A stretch of DNA of 64,000 bases from JAWLFY01 sp964462125 (lineage in GTDB: Bacteria > Planctomycetota > Planctomycetia > Pirellulales > Pirellulaceae), in NCBI GenBank assembly GCA_964462125.1, contig CAYWXT010000002.1, positions 4,390 through 68,389 of the forward strand. Reading direction: 5' to 3'. This document shows, in pieces, positions 56,729 through 64,000 of the stretch (position 1 is the stretch's first letter; every line of letters begins with the position of its first letter). Made by a program: the position numbers and the translations under genes. Under the pieces are notes generated by a model. It saw only the letters and a program-made list of their open reading frames with translations. It had not been told where the DNA came from and made no database searches.

Positions 56729-57873
56729 CGTCCCACTTCGATGTCGCCGTGGTCGGAGGGGGGATCGTCGGTTTGGCCCATGCCTGGATGGCGGCCGAAC
56801 ACGGTTTGCGAGTCGTGTTGTTTGAAAGGTCGGCAGCGGCCGAGGGAGCGACGGTTCGCAACTTCGGGATGATTTGGCCGGTCGGTCAGCCAGCGGGAGA
56901 GCGTCACAAACTCGCACTGCGGTCCCGCGAGTTGTGGTTGCAGCTCGATGCGCTCGGCGTGCTCCAAGCTGAACGGTGCGGCTCGATTCATGCCGCTCAT
57001 CGCGAGGACGAGCTGGCGGTTTTGGAAGAGTTCTGTCACGGCGGTACGCATGACGTACGGATGCTGACGCCGGTGGAGGTCTCGGAGCGAACGTCGTTGG
57101 TGAACCCCGAGGGACTGCTCGGCGGAATGTGGAGCCCGTCGGAGCTCCGGGTCGACCCGCGAACCGCTTCGGCAAGGATCGCGAAATGGCTGGAAGAAAG
57201 TCGCGGGGTCAGCTGCCATTTTCGAACACCGATCACTCGGATCGAGAGCGGTCGCCTGCATGCTGCGGACGGACGGGTGTGGAACGCAGAACAAGCGATC
57301 GTGTGCAGTGGGAGCGAATTACAGACCCTGTTCCCGGAGCTCTTCAGAGACTCCGAGTTGCGGCTTTGCAAGCTGCAGATGCTGCGGACGGTCGCACAGC
57401 CCGCTTCGCCGCCGATGGAACCCCACATTGCCAGCGGTCTGACGCTGCGGCATTATGCGTCGTTTGAAGCCTGCCCGTCGCTGCAGACCTTGAAGCGGCG
57501 AGTGGGGGAGGAAACCCCGGAACTCGATCGCTATGGAATCCACGTGATGGCGTCGGCGTTTTCCACTGGCGAAGTCGTGCTCGGAGATTCGCATGAGTAT
57601 GGCGACGAGATCACCCCCTTCGATAAGTCGGAGATCGACGAGTTGATTCTGCGGGAACTCCGCCAAGTCATCCGACTGCGCGATTGGACGATCCGTGAGC
57701 GCTGGCACGGGATTTACGCCAAGCACCCCACATGGCCGGTGTTGGAAGCAGAACGCAACCCGAGGGCGCGGGTCTTCGTCGGTGCCGGCGGGGCGGGGAT
57801 GACACTCGCCTTCGGGTTGGCCGATGACGCGTGGAACCGATGGCAGGATACCACCCTACCACCGGGTCGGTGA
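56725..57873 (+). CDS. FAD-dependent oxidoreductase, HpnW-like (proposed aminophosphonate oxidase)
   Basis: A 382-aa D-amino-acid-oxidase-type flavoprotein starting at GTG inside the stop of the preceding gene, so translation is probably coupled. The FAD site is FDVAVVGGGIVGLAHAWMA, followed by RNFGMIWPVGQ, which marks the TIGR03364 group, and the C-terminal RVFVGAGGAGMTLAFGLAD. This group has been proposed to oxidise the amine of an aminophosphonate close to 2-aminoethylphosphonate, giving the aldehyde that PhnX hydrolyses. phnX is present at 18208-19026. Function is inferred from family and context only. Confidence 0.87.
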   Translation: MTSHFDVAVVGGGIVGLAHAWMAAEHGLRVVLFERSAAAEGATVRNFGMIWPVGQPAGERHKLALRSRELWLQLDALGVLQAERCGSIHAAHREDELAVLEEFCHGGTHDVRMLTPVEVSERTSLVNPEGLLGGMWSPSELRVDPRTASARIAKWLEESRGVSCHFRTPITRIESGRLHAADGRVWNAEQAIVCSGSELQTLFPELFRDSELRLCKLQMLRTVAQPASPPMEPHIASGLTLRHYASFEACPSLQTLKRRVGEETPELDRYGIHVMASAFSTGEVVLGDSHEYGDEITPFDKSEIDELILRELRQVIRLRDWTIRERWHGIYAKHPTWPVLEAERNPRARVFVGAGGAGMTLAFGLADDAWNRWQDTTLPPGR

Positions 57874-57909
57874 TGAAAGCACTCCGGCGGTGACCTGCGC
57901 GATCGCCGG

Positions 57910-58362
57910 TTACTTTCTTGAAACCCCGTCGGGCTTAAGGACTTCTTTCGACGCACCATCCTCCTCGTCGTCCGGAGCACCCTTGGCACCCTCGGCGATC
58001 CAGGCGCGGAGCGTTTTGAGTTCCCGTTTGCTGACCCGCAACTCCTTCTGATCGCGGGGCGGCATTTCACCAAACTCGATCAACTCGATCATCAGGCTTT
58101 CGTCCGGCTCGTCCGGGACCAGCGGCGGCCCCGAGTTTCCACCTTCGAGCATCGCAGCGCGCGTGCTCATGTCCAAACCACCTTGATGGTCGTCGGCCTT
58201 ATGGCAACCGAGGCACTTTACCTTGATGATTGGCCAAACTTCACAAGGAAAATCGGCCTGGGATGGTGATTTGGGCTCATCCGCACGTCCCCAGCCGACC
58301 GCCATGCCGCTGGCGATCACCACCGTCAAGGCGATCGGCTGGAATCGTCGACGTTGCTGCAT
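57910..58362 (-). CDS. Exported monoheme planctomycete-type cytochrome c
   Basis: A 150-aa protein with a signal peptide (RFQPIALTVVIASGMAVGWGRA) and a single cytochrome domain containing CLGCH (near residues 45-49) and a downstream FGEMPPRD segment whose Met may be the distal heme ligand. It ends with the family's RELKTLRAWIAEGAK. It begins 12 bp after the DUF3500 gene on the same strand, so the two form a transcription unit. It may receive electrons from, or dock with, the DUF3500 protein. Confidence 0.88.
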   Translation of the reverse strand: MQQRRRFQPIALTVVIASGMAVGWGRADEPKSPSQADFPCEVWPIIKVKCLGCHKADDHQGGLDMSTRAAMLEGGNSGPPLVPDEPDESLMIELIEFGEMPPRDQKELRVSKRELKTLRAWIAEGAKGAPDDEEDGASKEVLKPDGVSRK

Positions 58363-58374
58363 CGAAGCGTCTCG

Positions 58375-59418
58375 CTAGCTGACCGTGGCGATATTCACGA
58401 AGCAGTGAACGTGGGGCAACACGCGGAAGTTCCAGACGAATCCGGGACCTTCCAGCCTCCAAACATCCCATCGTTGCTTGCTCGGCAACTCGCCGTCGCG
58501 ATAGAACGCCAAATGGATTTTTTCCATGCCGCCGTTGACGCGGATCAACTCCATCACCTCGTCACCGTCTTCCTTGCGGAAGGGGCTAATCAGTGTCTGC
58601 ATGACGTCTTGGACCAATTCCTTCTGGTCGGAGGAAAGTTCGCCATAAGCAATCCCGGGCCGACGTTCATCGGGCGAACGGAAGCGGATCGCTTTTTGAC
58701 CGTCGCCGGGGTTGGTCGGCGCCAGTGCCCGCTGCCGTTGATCAGGATCCAGCGCGTCGAAGACGGTGTGGACCCGTTTCGTCTGGTAAAGGAACACGTT
58801 GTTGTCGCTGTACCCGTTCGCCGAATGGCCGTAGTACAAGGGACCGCCAAACGCCGCGCCGGGTTCCGAATTGCCGTCGCACCGCATGGTGAGGTGGTGG
58901 CCCGCGAACACCCAGGAGAACTTCTCATCGCCTTCAGGATCGCCGAACATCACTGCACCACAACCGCCGAACGACCCGCTGCTGTCCCAGGTGTTGTGAC
59001 GGCTGAGCCGCTCGAAAGCGTCGTCGTCAGCCATGATCGCCCGCACCGTCCGCTCGACGAGTTCCTGCTGAGCGGGAGTGTATGAATCCTCGATCCGCTT
59101 GTCGAACACGGCGCGGTTGAAGGTTCCCAATCGAGTCGGGGCACCGTCGGTTTGATGGTCCCAGGGATGGACCAGCTCCTTCCGTTGGGACTCGGAAAGG
59201 GAGGCGTGGAGTTCACGCACCAGCTCTTCAGCAGGTCGAGATTTCCGTTGCGGTTGCTCACCCTCGGCCGCCAACAGCCGCGTCGACAGGGCCCCTCCAG
59301 CAACCAACGCCACGGTGCCACCTCCGATGGCACGGACGAACGCGCGGCGGGTCGGCGTGTGGGCATGGTCGCGTCCGTCGTCACATTCCGGGCAGTAATG
59401 GGTGCTTTCTTTGAGCAT
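58375..59418 (-). CDS. DUF3500 protein, Tat-exported
   Basis: About 347 aa from MLKESTHYCPECDDG, with AGGAG 7 nt upstream; the frame is open upstream to 59529 but without coding character. A cysteine pair (CPEC) at residues 9-12 comes before the twin-arginine signal (TRRAFVRAIGGGTVALVAGG), which is unusual. DUF3500 segments: SWVFAGHHLTMRC, GGPLYYGHSANGYS, RPGIAYGELSSDQKELVQDV and a C-terminal FRVLPHVHCFVNIA. The function of the family is unknown. The monoheme cytochrome follows 12 bp downstream. Confidence 0.88.
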   Translation of the reverse strand: MLKESTHYCPECDDGRDHAHTPTRRAFVRAIGGGTVALVAGGALSTRLLAAEGEQPQRKSRPAEELVRELHASLSESQRKELVHPWDHQTDGAPTRLGTFNRAVFDKRIEDSYTPAQQELVERTVRAIMADDDAFERLSRHNTWDSSGSFGGCGAVMFGDPEGDEKFSWVFAGHHLTMRCDGNSEPGAAFGGPLYYGHSANGYSDNNVFLYQTKRVHTVFDALDPDQRQRALAPTNPGDGQKAIRFRSPDERRPGIAYGELSSDQKELVQDVMQTLISPFRKEDGDEVMELIRVNGGMEKIHLAFYRDGELPSKQRWDVWRLEGPGFVWNFRVLPHVHCFVNIATVS

Positions 59419-59620
59419 CGTTGTCTCCTGATCGACTCGATGAATGATCCGTTCCGCCACGTGCGTCGTCGCCCCGATCGCCGGGGCGCACGAACCATTC
59501 AGCCTAGCGTTCTCGCAGCGGTGGAGCAACTTTTCGGAGCAAATAGGCTCTCATCGGGGCCGTTTTGACCAAAGGCGAGCGTGAACGCCAACAATTCGGC
59601 GATCCCCCAATGATCTCGCC

Positions 59621-61402
59621 CTACACCGGCGCGGGCGCACGGGGTAGTTTGAGGACGAGGCAGGCGCCCGGATGAACGCTGCGGTCGGCCGTCAGCCGGG
59701 CGCCGGTGTCGGCCGCCAACCGGCGGCTGAGAACCAATCCGAGCCCGATGCCCGGCGCCGTTTCGGCCGCCTGCTCCGCCGTCTTGCTGAACGGATGCAT
59801 CCAATTCAATCCGCGCGGCAACCCCGGACCATAGTCCCGGACGCGAAGTTCGACCCGTCGGCCGCGCTCCATCACCGTCACGTCGATCCGCGGTGGGTCG
59901 GCGTCCGCCGCGTACTTGCAGGCGTTGTCGACCAGGTTGATGAGTATCTGCTCCACTGCACCGACGTTCGCCCACAGCGGCACCTCCAGCGCCGGGCTGT
60001 CGTCCAGCTGCACCTGCATTCCTGCCGCGGCCGCCATCGATTCCAGCCGGGGCAGGATGCGGTCGAGCATTTCCCGAGCCGTCAGCTGCTGGGCCTTGCC
60101 TGGACGGCGACCGCGTTCCAGTCGTGCAAAGGCCAGTACGTTCTCGACCAGGTGGCTCAGCCGAATCGCCTCGGATCGCAAGGTGCGCAGGTACTGCTGC
60201 CGGGTCTCCCCATCGACAATTCCATCCCCCGACAACAACTCGGTATAGAGCTGAAAAGTCGTCAGCGGCGTCCGCAACTCGTGCGTCACCGCCCGCACAA
60301 AGGCGGCGCGACGTTCAGCCAGTCGCACCACGCCAAGCAGCAAACAGGCCGTCGCCGCGGTAGCCAACAGCACGCCGGCCCAGGCCAACGAGAGCGTCCA
60401 CATCAACGACGATCGTTCGGCTTGGTCCAGGGCGGGAAGATCCCCAGGTACCAAGCGGAACGGCAGTGCCGCCAAACGATCGGGGGCACCCTTCAAATCC
60501 GGCGCCCGAACGGGCTGAAAACTCGCGTCCGGGAGCAGATCCGACACCAGTTCCAACAACCAACGCTCGATCCTCAGGCGGTCGAGCACACAGACCTGCA
60601 GCGTTGCCGGTGACCGGATCTCCGCCAGCGGATTTTCCGCAATGTTTTCCGCATCCGAATCGATTTTCCGAACCAGTGCCAACCGATTCTCCAACCACAG
60701 CGGCGTCATCGGGGGCAGCGGTCGTTCGCCGCCGGAGTTCGATTCGGCCCCGTGCCCGGCATTGAGGTTCCCGGCATTGATCTGCTGGACCATCGCGTTG
60801 TTTGTGGCCAATGACTGTCCCCGCTGAGCGAATTCCACCGTCGCATTGTTCTCACCGACGCCTTGTCGATCGCGAGCCGCTGGGAAGCCGCTCTGTGCCG
60901 TTGACTGAGCACCACGGGGTGACGAAACCTGGCCCGCAGCATCCCACGGGGCCTTCGGCAAACGCTGTGCAATCGCCTCCGGGTCGATGCGGTCGAGCAG
61001 CCACTGCGGAATCTCGTCGATCGGTCTCCCCTTGGCTGCGGCCGTGGCAGTGGGATGCGGGCTGCGGAGCGGAATCAGGTAGCGTCCGGAAACGGCCAAG
61101 TCTGCTGGAACGGCACCCCATGGTTCCGCCGTCGGCTCGAGGCTTGCTGTTGCACTCGACGCGGCGCGGCCGCTGGTGACCGGACGCGCGTTTTCCCAGG
61201 CCAAGCGAGGCGCCAGCGCCGAATCCATTCGCCATAAAGCCAACCGGACTCGTTCGTCCAAAGCTGCCTGTTGCCGGGCCGAAGCTTCGGCCGCGTCCAG
61301 GTTGAACGCCAGTCGGCTGAGCAGTGCCATGGCGAGCAGCACCACGGCGAGCAGCAATGCAAAGCTTGGACCGAGCCAGCCGATGCGGGTTACTCGTGGC
61401 AT
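59621..61402 (-). CDS. Sensor histidine kinase
   Basis: A 593-aa membrane kinase. An N-terminal helix (LGPSFALLLAVVLLAMALL) and a second one near residue 340 (LAWAGVLLATAATACLLLGVV) bracket a large extracytoplasmic region of about 310 residues with no recognised sensor domain. The HisKA motif is VTHELRTPLT with H374, and the ATPase boxes are LVDNACKYA, DYGPGL and GIGLGLVLSRRLA. It is the last gene of a three-gene unit, overlapping the response regulator by 13 bp, and should phosphorylate it. What it senses is not deducible; the exported DUF4139-like protein of the same operon is a candidate. Confidence 0.93.
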   Translation of the reverse strand: MPRVTRIGWLGPSFALLLAVVLLAMALLSRLAFNLDAAEASARQQAALDERVRLALWRMDSALAPRLAWENARPVTSGRAASSATASLEPTAEPWGAVPADLAVSGRYLIPLRSPHPTATAAAKGRPIDEIPQWLLDRIDPEAIAQRLPKAPWDAAGQVSSPRGAQSTAQSGFPAARDRQGVGENNATVEFAQRGQSLATNNAMVQQINAGNLNAGHGAESNSGGERPLPPMTPLWLENRLALVRKIDSDAENIAENPLAEIRSPATLQVCVLDRLRIERWLLELVSDLLPDASFQPVRAPDLKGAPDRLAALPFRLVPGDLPALDQAERSSLMWTLSLAWAGVLLATAATACLLLGVVRLAERRAAFVRAVTHELRTPLTTFQLYTELLSGDGIVDGETRQQYLRTLRSEAIRLSHLVENVLAFARLERGRRPGKAQQLTAREMLDRILPRLESMAAAAGMQVQLDDSPALEVPLWANVGAVEQILINLVDNACKYAADADPPRIDVTVMERGRRVELRVRDYGPGLPRGLNWMHPFSKTAEQAAETAPGIGLGLVLSRRLAADTGARLTADRSVHPGACLVLKLPRAPAPV

Positions 61403-62094
61403 GGGACGATCTGGTAACCTTTGCCGCGAACGGTTCGAAGGATTTCCGGATGGGCCACGTCGTCGCGCAGCTTGTCGCGCAACCGGGCGATATGCATATC
61501 AATCGTCCGGGTGGTGATTCCTCGAGGGGCCAGCCGCCACACGCTGGACAATATTTCCTCGCGTGAGATGACACGGCCAGGGTGTCGGGCCAGATACAGC
61601 AGCAATTCGGACTCCCGCTCCGACAGTGCCGCGCGGGATCCATCCCGAAAGCGAATCTCGCGGCATTCAAAATCGATTTGGCCGTGTGCGTAGTCGAGTT
61701 GTCGCACGGGGGTGGGACGTTGCGGCGAGCGGCGCAGGACCGCTTCGACGCGCGCCAGCAACTCCTGGACACTGAACGGCTTGACGATGTAGTCATCCGC
61801 GCCGGCCTTTAGTCCCCCCACGCGGTCCGCTTCCGCGCCGCGGGCGGTGAGGACAATGATCGGCAACGTCGGCCGCTGTTCCCGCAACCGGTCGAGGATC
61901 TCCAATCCGTCCTGCCCCGGCAGGACCAGATCCAACAGCAGAAGATCGAAGTCGGTGGCGAGCGCCTCGGCAAACCCCTCATCCCCGCGACCGGCCTGCG
62001 ACACCTGATAGTCGGCCAACCGCAGCGCATCGACGATCCCGCGGCGGATCGCCGAATCGTCCTCGATCGTCAAAATCCTGGGGCCTGCAGACAT
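61390..62094 (-). CDS. OmpR/PhoB-family response regulator
   Basis: About 234 aa from MSAGPRILTIEDD; earlier in-frame starts overlap the upstream gene. The receiver domain has acidic pair E11-D12-D13, phosphoacceptor D55 (LLLLDLVLPGQDG), T in VLTARG and K in YIVKPFS. The winged-helix DNA-binding domain ends with ITTRTIDMHIARLRDKL and LRTVRGKGYQIV. It probably regulates its own operon and further targets in response to the overlapping kinase. Confidence 0.95.
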   Translation of the reverse strand: MSAGPRILTIEDDSAIRRGIVDALRLADYQVSQAGRGDEGFAEALATDFDLLLLDLVLPGQDGLEILDRLREQRPTLPIIVLTARGAEADRVGGLKAGADDYIVKPFSVQELLARVEAVLRRSPQRPTPVRQLDYAHGQIDFECREIRFRDGSRAALSERESELLLYLARHPGRVISREEILSSVWRLAPRGITTRTIDMHIARLRDKLRDDVAHPEILRTVRGKGYQIVPCHE

Positions 62095-62110
62095 CGAAGC
62101 GGACCGCCGT

Positions 62111-63745
62111 TCAATTGGAAGGTACGTAGCGCTCATACTCATACTCTAACGTCAACGATTGCTGCGGTTCCAACGTCGGCTCCCACTTGATTCGCCCGCC
62201 GCGATCGAGCAACCGCAGCCGGGTGGCGTCGATGCTGATCTCGCCTTCCTGGTCCGCGTCGGTCGGCCGGCCGTCAATCGGCGCGGTGATCGCCAACTCC
62301 ACCGGACGCTCTTCATAGCTCTTGATCCGAATGGTGCCACCGATGGTGACCAGATCATAAAACTCGTTGTGCCGCGGTTCGTGAGCTTTCAACTCCCGAT
62401 CCGTCTCCCGCTCCTTGACCGAGTGGGCCACATTGATCGCCGTGGTCACTTGAACTTGGCCCGAACTTCCGACGGGGGTATAAGCGAGCACATCCTCGCT
62501 CAACGGTTGATTGCCGGAAAGTGTCAAGCAGGGGCCGGTCGTCCAAGCGGTTGGCGTTTCGTTGTCCAACACCAATTCGTGCTCGATCGCGTCGGTTGTA
62601 TCCCAACGGTAGCGGTGGCGGTAGCGAACCTGTTGCGTGAAAAGGGTGACGATCGACCGCTCGCCACGCCGCACCGTCAGGTCGTCTCGGGTGTAGACCG
62701 TGTAGTCACCGCTTCCGGGAGACTCCAGCACCGGCAGGTTCCCCATCAGCTGCTGCACTGCCGCCGCCCCATCGGCTGAATCGCCGCTCTCTCCGTCAGC
62801 GTCCACCGCTCTCGGGGAAACCCTCGAATTGTTGGCGACCACAGCGCGGTTCATCATTTGCGACATCAACTGCGGTGGGACGTCGTCACGCGGCAACCCA
62901 GCACCGATCGAACGCAGCGTGCGGCCGACCACGACCGGCGACATCAAGTCACTGTGCACAAAATGCGGTACGCCAACGACAAAGTTGACATCACAGTGCA
63001 CGAGATCTTCCGCTTCGTTGACCAAGGTGCCGCGAAGTGTCAACTCCGCCGTCTCCTCATCGATCACCTTCAACGTATACTCAGGAATCCACATCATTCC
63101 CTTTCGCAGATAGGCGATTCCCAGCGTCGCCTCGTCGGCGTCGCTTCCATCCGACTGGGAGACATGGACACGGAGTGGCAAATCGCGCAATTGCATCCGT
63201 CGGACCCCATCGAGCGGGACCGCGACGGTCTGCTTCGCCGTGTCCAGGATAGCGAAGCCTTCGATGACCGAGACCAGCTTCCCTTCTTCGTGGCGCATCT
63301 CGCCTTGGCGATCGTCACCGTTTCGTTGATAGTCGAGACGGACTCGGAACCCAAGATTGGCCTCCAGTCGCGCCTGTTTGGACTCCGGGTCGTCGGGCAC
63401 ATGCTGCCCGTCGAACTCGATCAGCTCCCCATCACCGGCGCCGACAACATCGACCACTTGATCGGGGTCGGTTGCATAGATGGCGAGCGTTCCGAATGCC
63501 GCCGGTGGGATGTCTCGGGCATAGCACCAACCTTCCTGCAGTTCGACCGAGCCCTCCTGGCTGACGAACGCCAGTCCATTCTTGAAGACAGCGATTGAGC
63601 CGGTCCGCGGCTGCCAGAGAGACGGGTTGTCGAGCGGGGAATCCGCCGCCCTGACCCCCGGGATACCTTGGATCAATGCCCCGACCAAAACCAACACCAA
63701 AACGGCCGCCTGCCAACGGCGGTTTGAAAACCACTGCATGACCAT
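62111..63745 (-). CDS. Large exported DUF4139-like protein upstream of a two-component system
   Basis: About 544 aa from MVMQWFSNRRW, with GGGAG 7 nt upstream. A signal peptide (QAAVLVLVLVGALIQGIPGVRA) is followed by an all-beta body: SIAVFKNGLAFVSQEGSVEL, GFAILDTAKQTVAVPLDGV, LGIAYLRKGMMWIPEYTLKV. The C-terminal third (VTLFTQQVRYRHRYRWDT, NETPTAWTTGPCLTLSG, VTTAINVAHSVKERETDRE) has the hallmarks of DUF4139. Function of the family is unknown. It is the first gene of the unit, 16 bp before the response regulator, and may be an accessory sensor. The 255 bp upstream to the window's end hold no recognisable gene. Confidence 0.75.
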   Translation of the reverse strand: MVMQWFSNRRWQAAVLVLVLVGALIQGIPGVRAADSPLDNPSLWQPRTGSIAVFKNGLAFVSQEGSVELQEGWCYARDIPPAAFGTLAIYATDPDQVVDVVGAGDGELIEFDGQHVPDDPESKQARLEANLGFRVRLDYQRNGDDRQGEMRHEEGKLVSVIEGFAILDTAKQTVAVPLDGVRRMQLRDLPLRVHVSQSDGSDADEATLGIAYLRKGMMWIPEYTLKVIDEETAELTLRGTLVNEAEDLVHCDVNFVVGVPHFVHSDLMSPVVVGRTLRSIGAGLPRDDVPPQLMSQMMNRAVVANNSRVSPRAVDADGESGDSADGAAAVQQLMGNLPVLESPGSGDYTVYTRDDLTVRRGERSIVTLFTQQVRYRHRYRWDTTDAIEHELVLDNETPTAWTTGPCLTLSGNQPLSEDVLAYTPVGSSGQVQVTTAINVAHSVKERETDRELKAHEPRHNEFYDLVTIGGTIRIKSYEERPVELAITAPIDGRPTDADQEGEISIDATRLRLLDRGGRIKWEPTLEPQQSLTLEYEYERYVPSN

Positions 63746-64000
63746 GATGAAACTCCCAAGATCGCGTTGAACACAATTCGAAAAGGGGCACGTCGCCCAT
63801 CCGATTTGTACGCGACCGAGGGCATGCACAACGTAACAGCTGGGTAACAACTGCTCGTACTCTCCCCGAACAAGCTCGGAAGGAGTAGGGAGCCAGAGTG
63901 TCGTTGTGTATTGCCGCGGAACCAGACTCGAGTTCACGGCACCCTCTTTCCCGCACATCTGAAAACGCATTTCTTTGAGTTTCCGGCGGCGGGAAAGTTT

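Overview
The window is 64 kb of high-GC chromosome from a planctomycete, most likely of the Pirellulales/Rhodopirellula type. The main sign is a set of protein families characteristic of that phylum: two DUF1549/DUF1553 proteins each paired with a DUF1501 protein, a DUF1592-type protein paired with a DUF1552 protein, planctomycete-type cytochrome c domains, a formylglycine sulfatase, a DUF1080 protein and a DUF3500 protein. No rRNA, tRNA, CRISPR array, prophage or intact transposase was recognised. I count 48 protein genes, one of them cut by the left edge.

Layout. 1-2.5 kb: ABC ATPases (a partial COG4586-like exporter ATPase, then an Uup-like ABC-F). 2.6-6.3 kb: minus-strand secreted CehA/McbA-like hydrolase, Tat-exported phosphoesterase, DUF202 protein. 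6.6-12.3 kb: OPT transporter, two small unknown proteins, a TIM-barrel isomerase and a sulfatase. 12.4-19.0 kb: hemL, a first DUF1549/1553 + DUF1501 pair, and phosphonoacetaldehyde hydrolase (phnX) divergent from a DUF819 permease. 20.5-28.0 kb: a four-gene minus-strand operon of DUF1501, a Big2/DUF1549/DUF1553 protein, a WD40-cytochrome and a TPR-diheme cytochrome. 28.3-34.7 kb: DUF1080 protein, a CbbX-like AAA+ ATPase, a POT peptide transporter, a diguanylate cyclase and glgC. 35-39.7 kb: HtrA/DegP protease, mutL, a nitrilase-family amidase. 39.7-45.6 kb: a complete Mrp (Mnh) Na+/H+ antiporter operon with fused A and B subunits. 45.8-50 kb: DUF1592-type cytochrome protein with an inserted LamG domain, plus its DUF1552 partner. 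50.3-54.2 kb: radical SAM protein, two unknown proteins, glutamate dehydrogenase. 54.3-57.9 kb: DUF5690 transporter, HpnZ-like Zn dehydrogenase and HpnW-like flavoenzyme, a predicted aminophosphonate module. 57.9-59.4 kb: small cytochrome plus DUF3500. 59.6-63.7 kb: a large exported protein, a response regulator and a histidine kinase in one operon.

How they fit. Phosphonate use appears split: phnX lies 35 kb from the flavoenzyme/dehydrogenase/permease set, and no AEP transaminase (PhnW) is visible, so the flavoenzyme may supply phosphonoacetaldehyde. In the three DUF1501/DUF1552 pairs, the partner with heme motifs carries a Sec-like signal and the other carries a twin-arginine signal, suggesting exported redox complexes.

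The most unusual non-gene structure is a 78-bp near-perfect palindrome of REP/RAYT type that lies in frame inside the N-terminus of one DUF1549/1553 gene, with a diverged relative after the ABC-F gene. Others are a 94-nt nested stem upstream of the DUF1080 gene and several short tandem duplications, three of them with a 15-bp unit.
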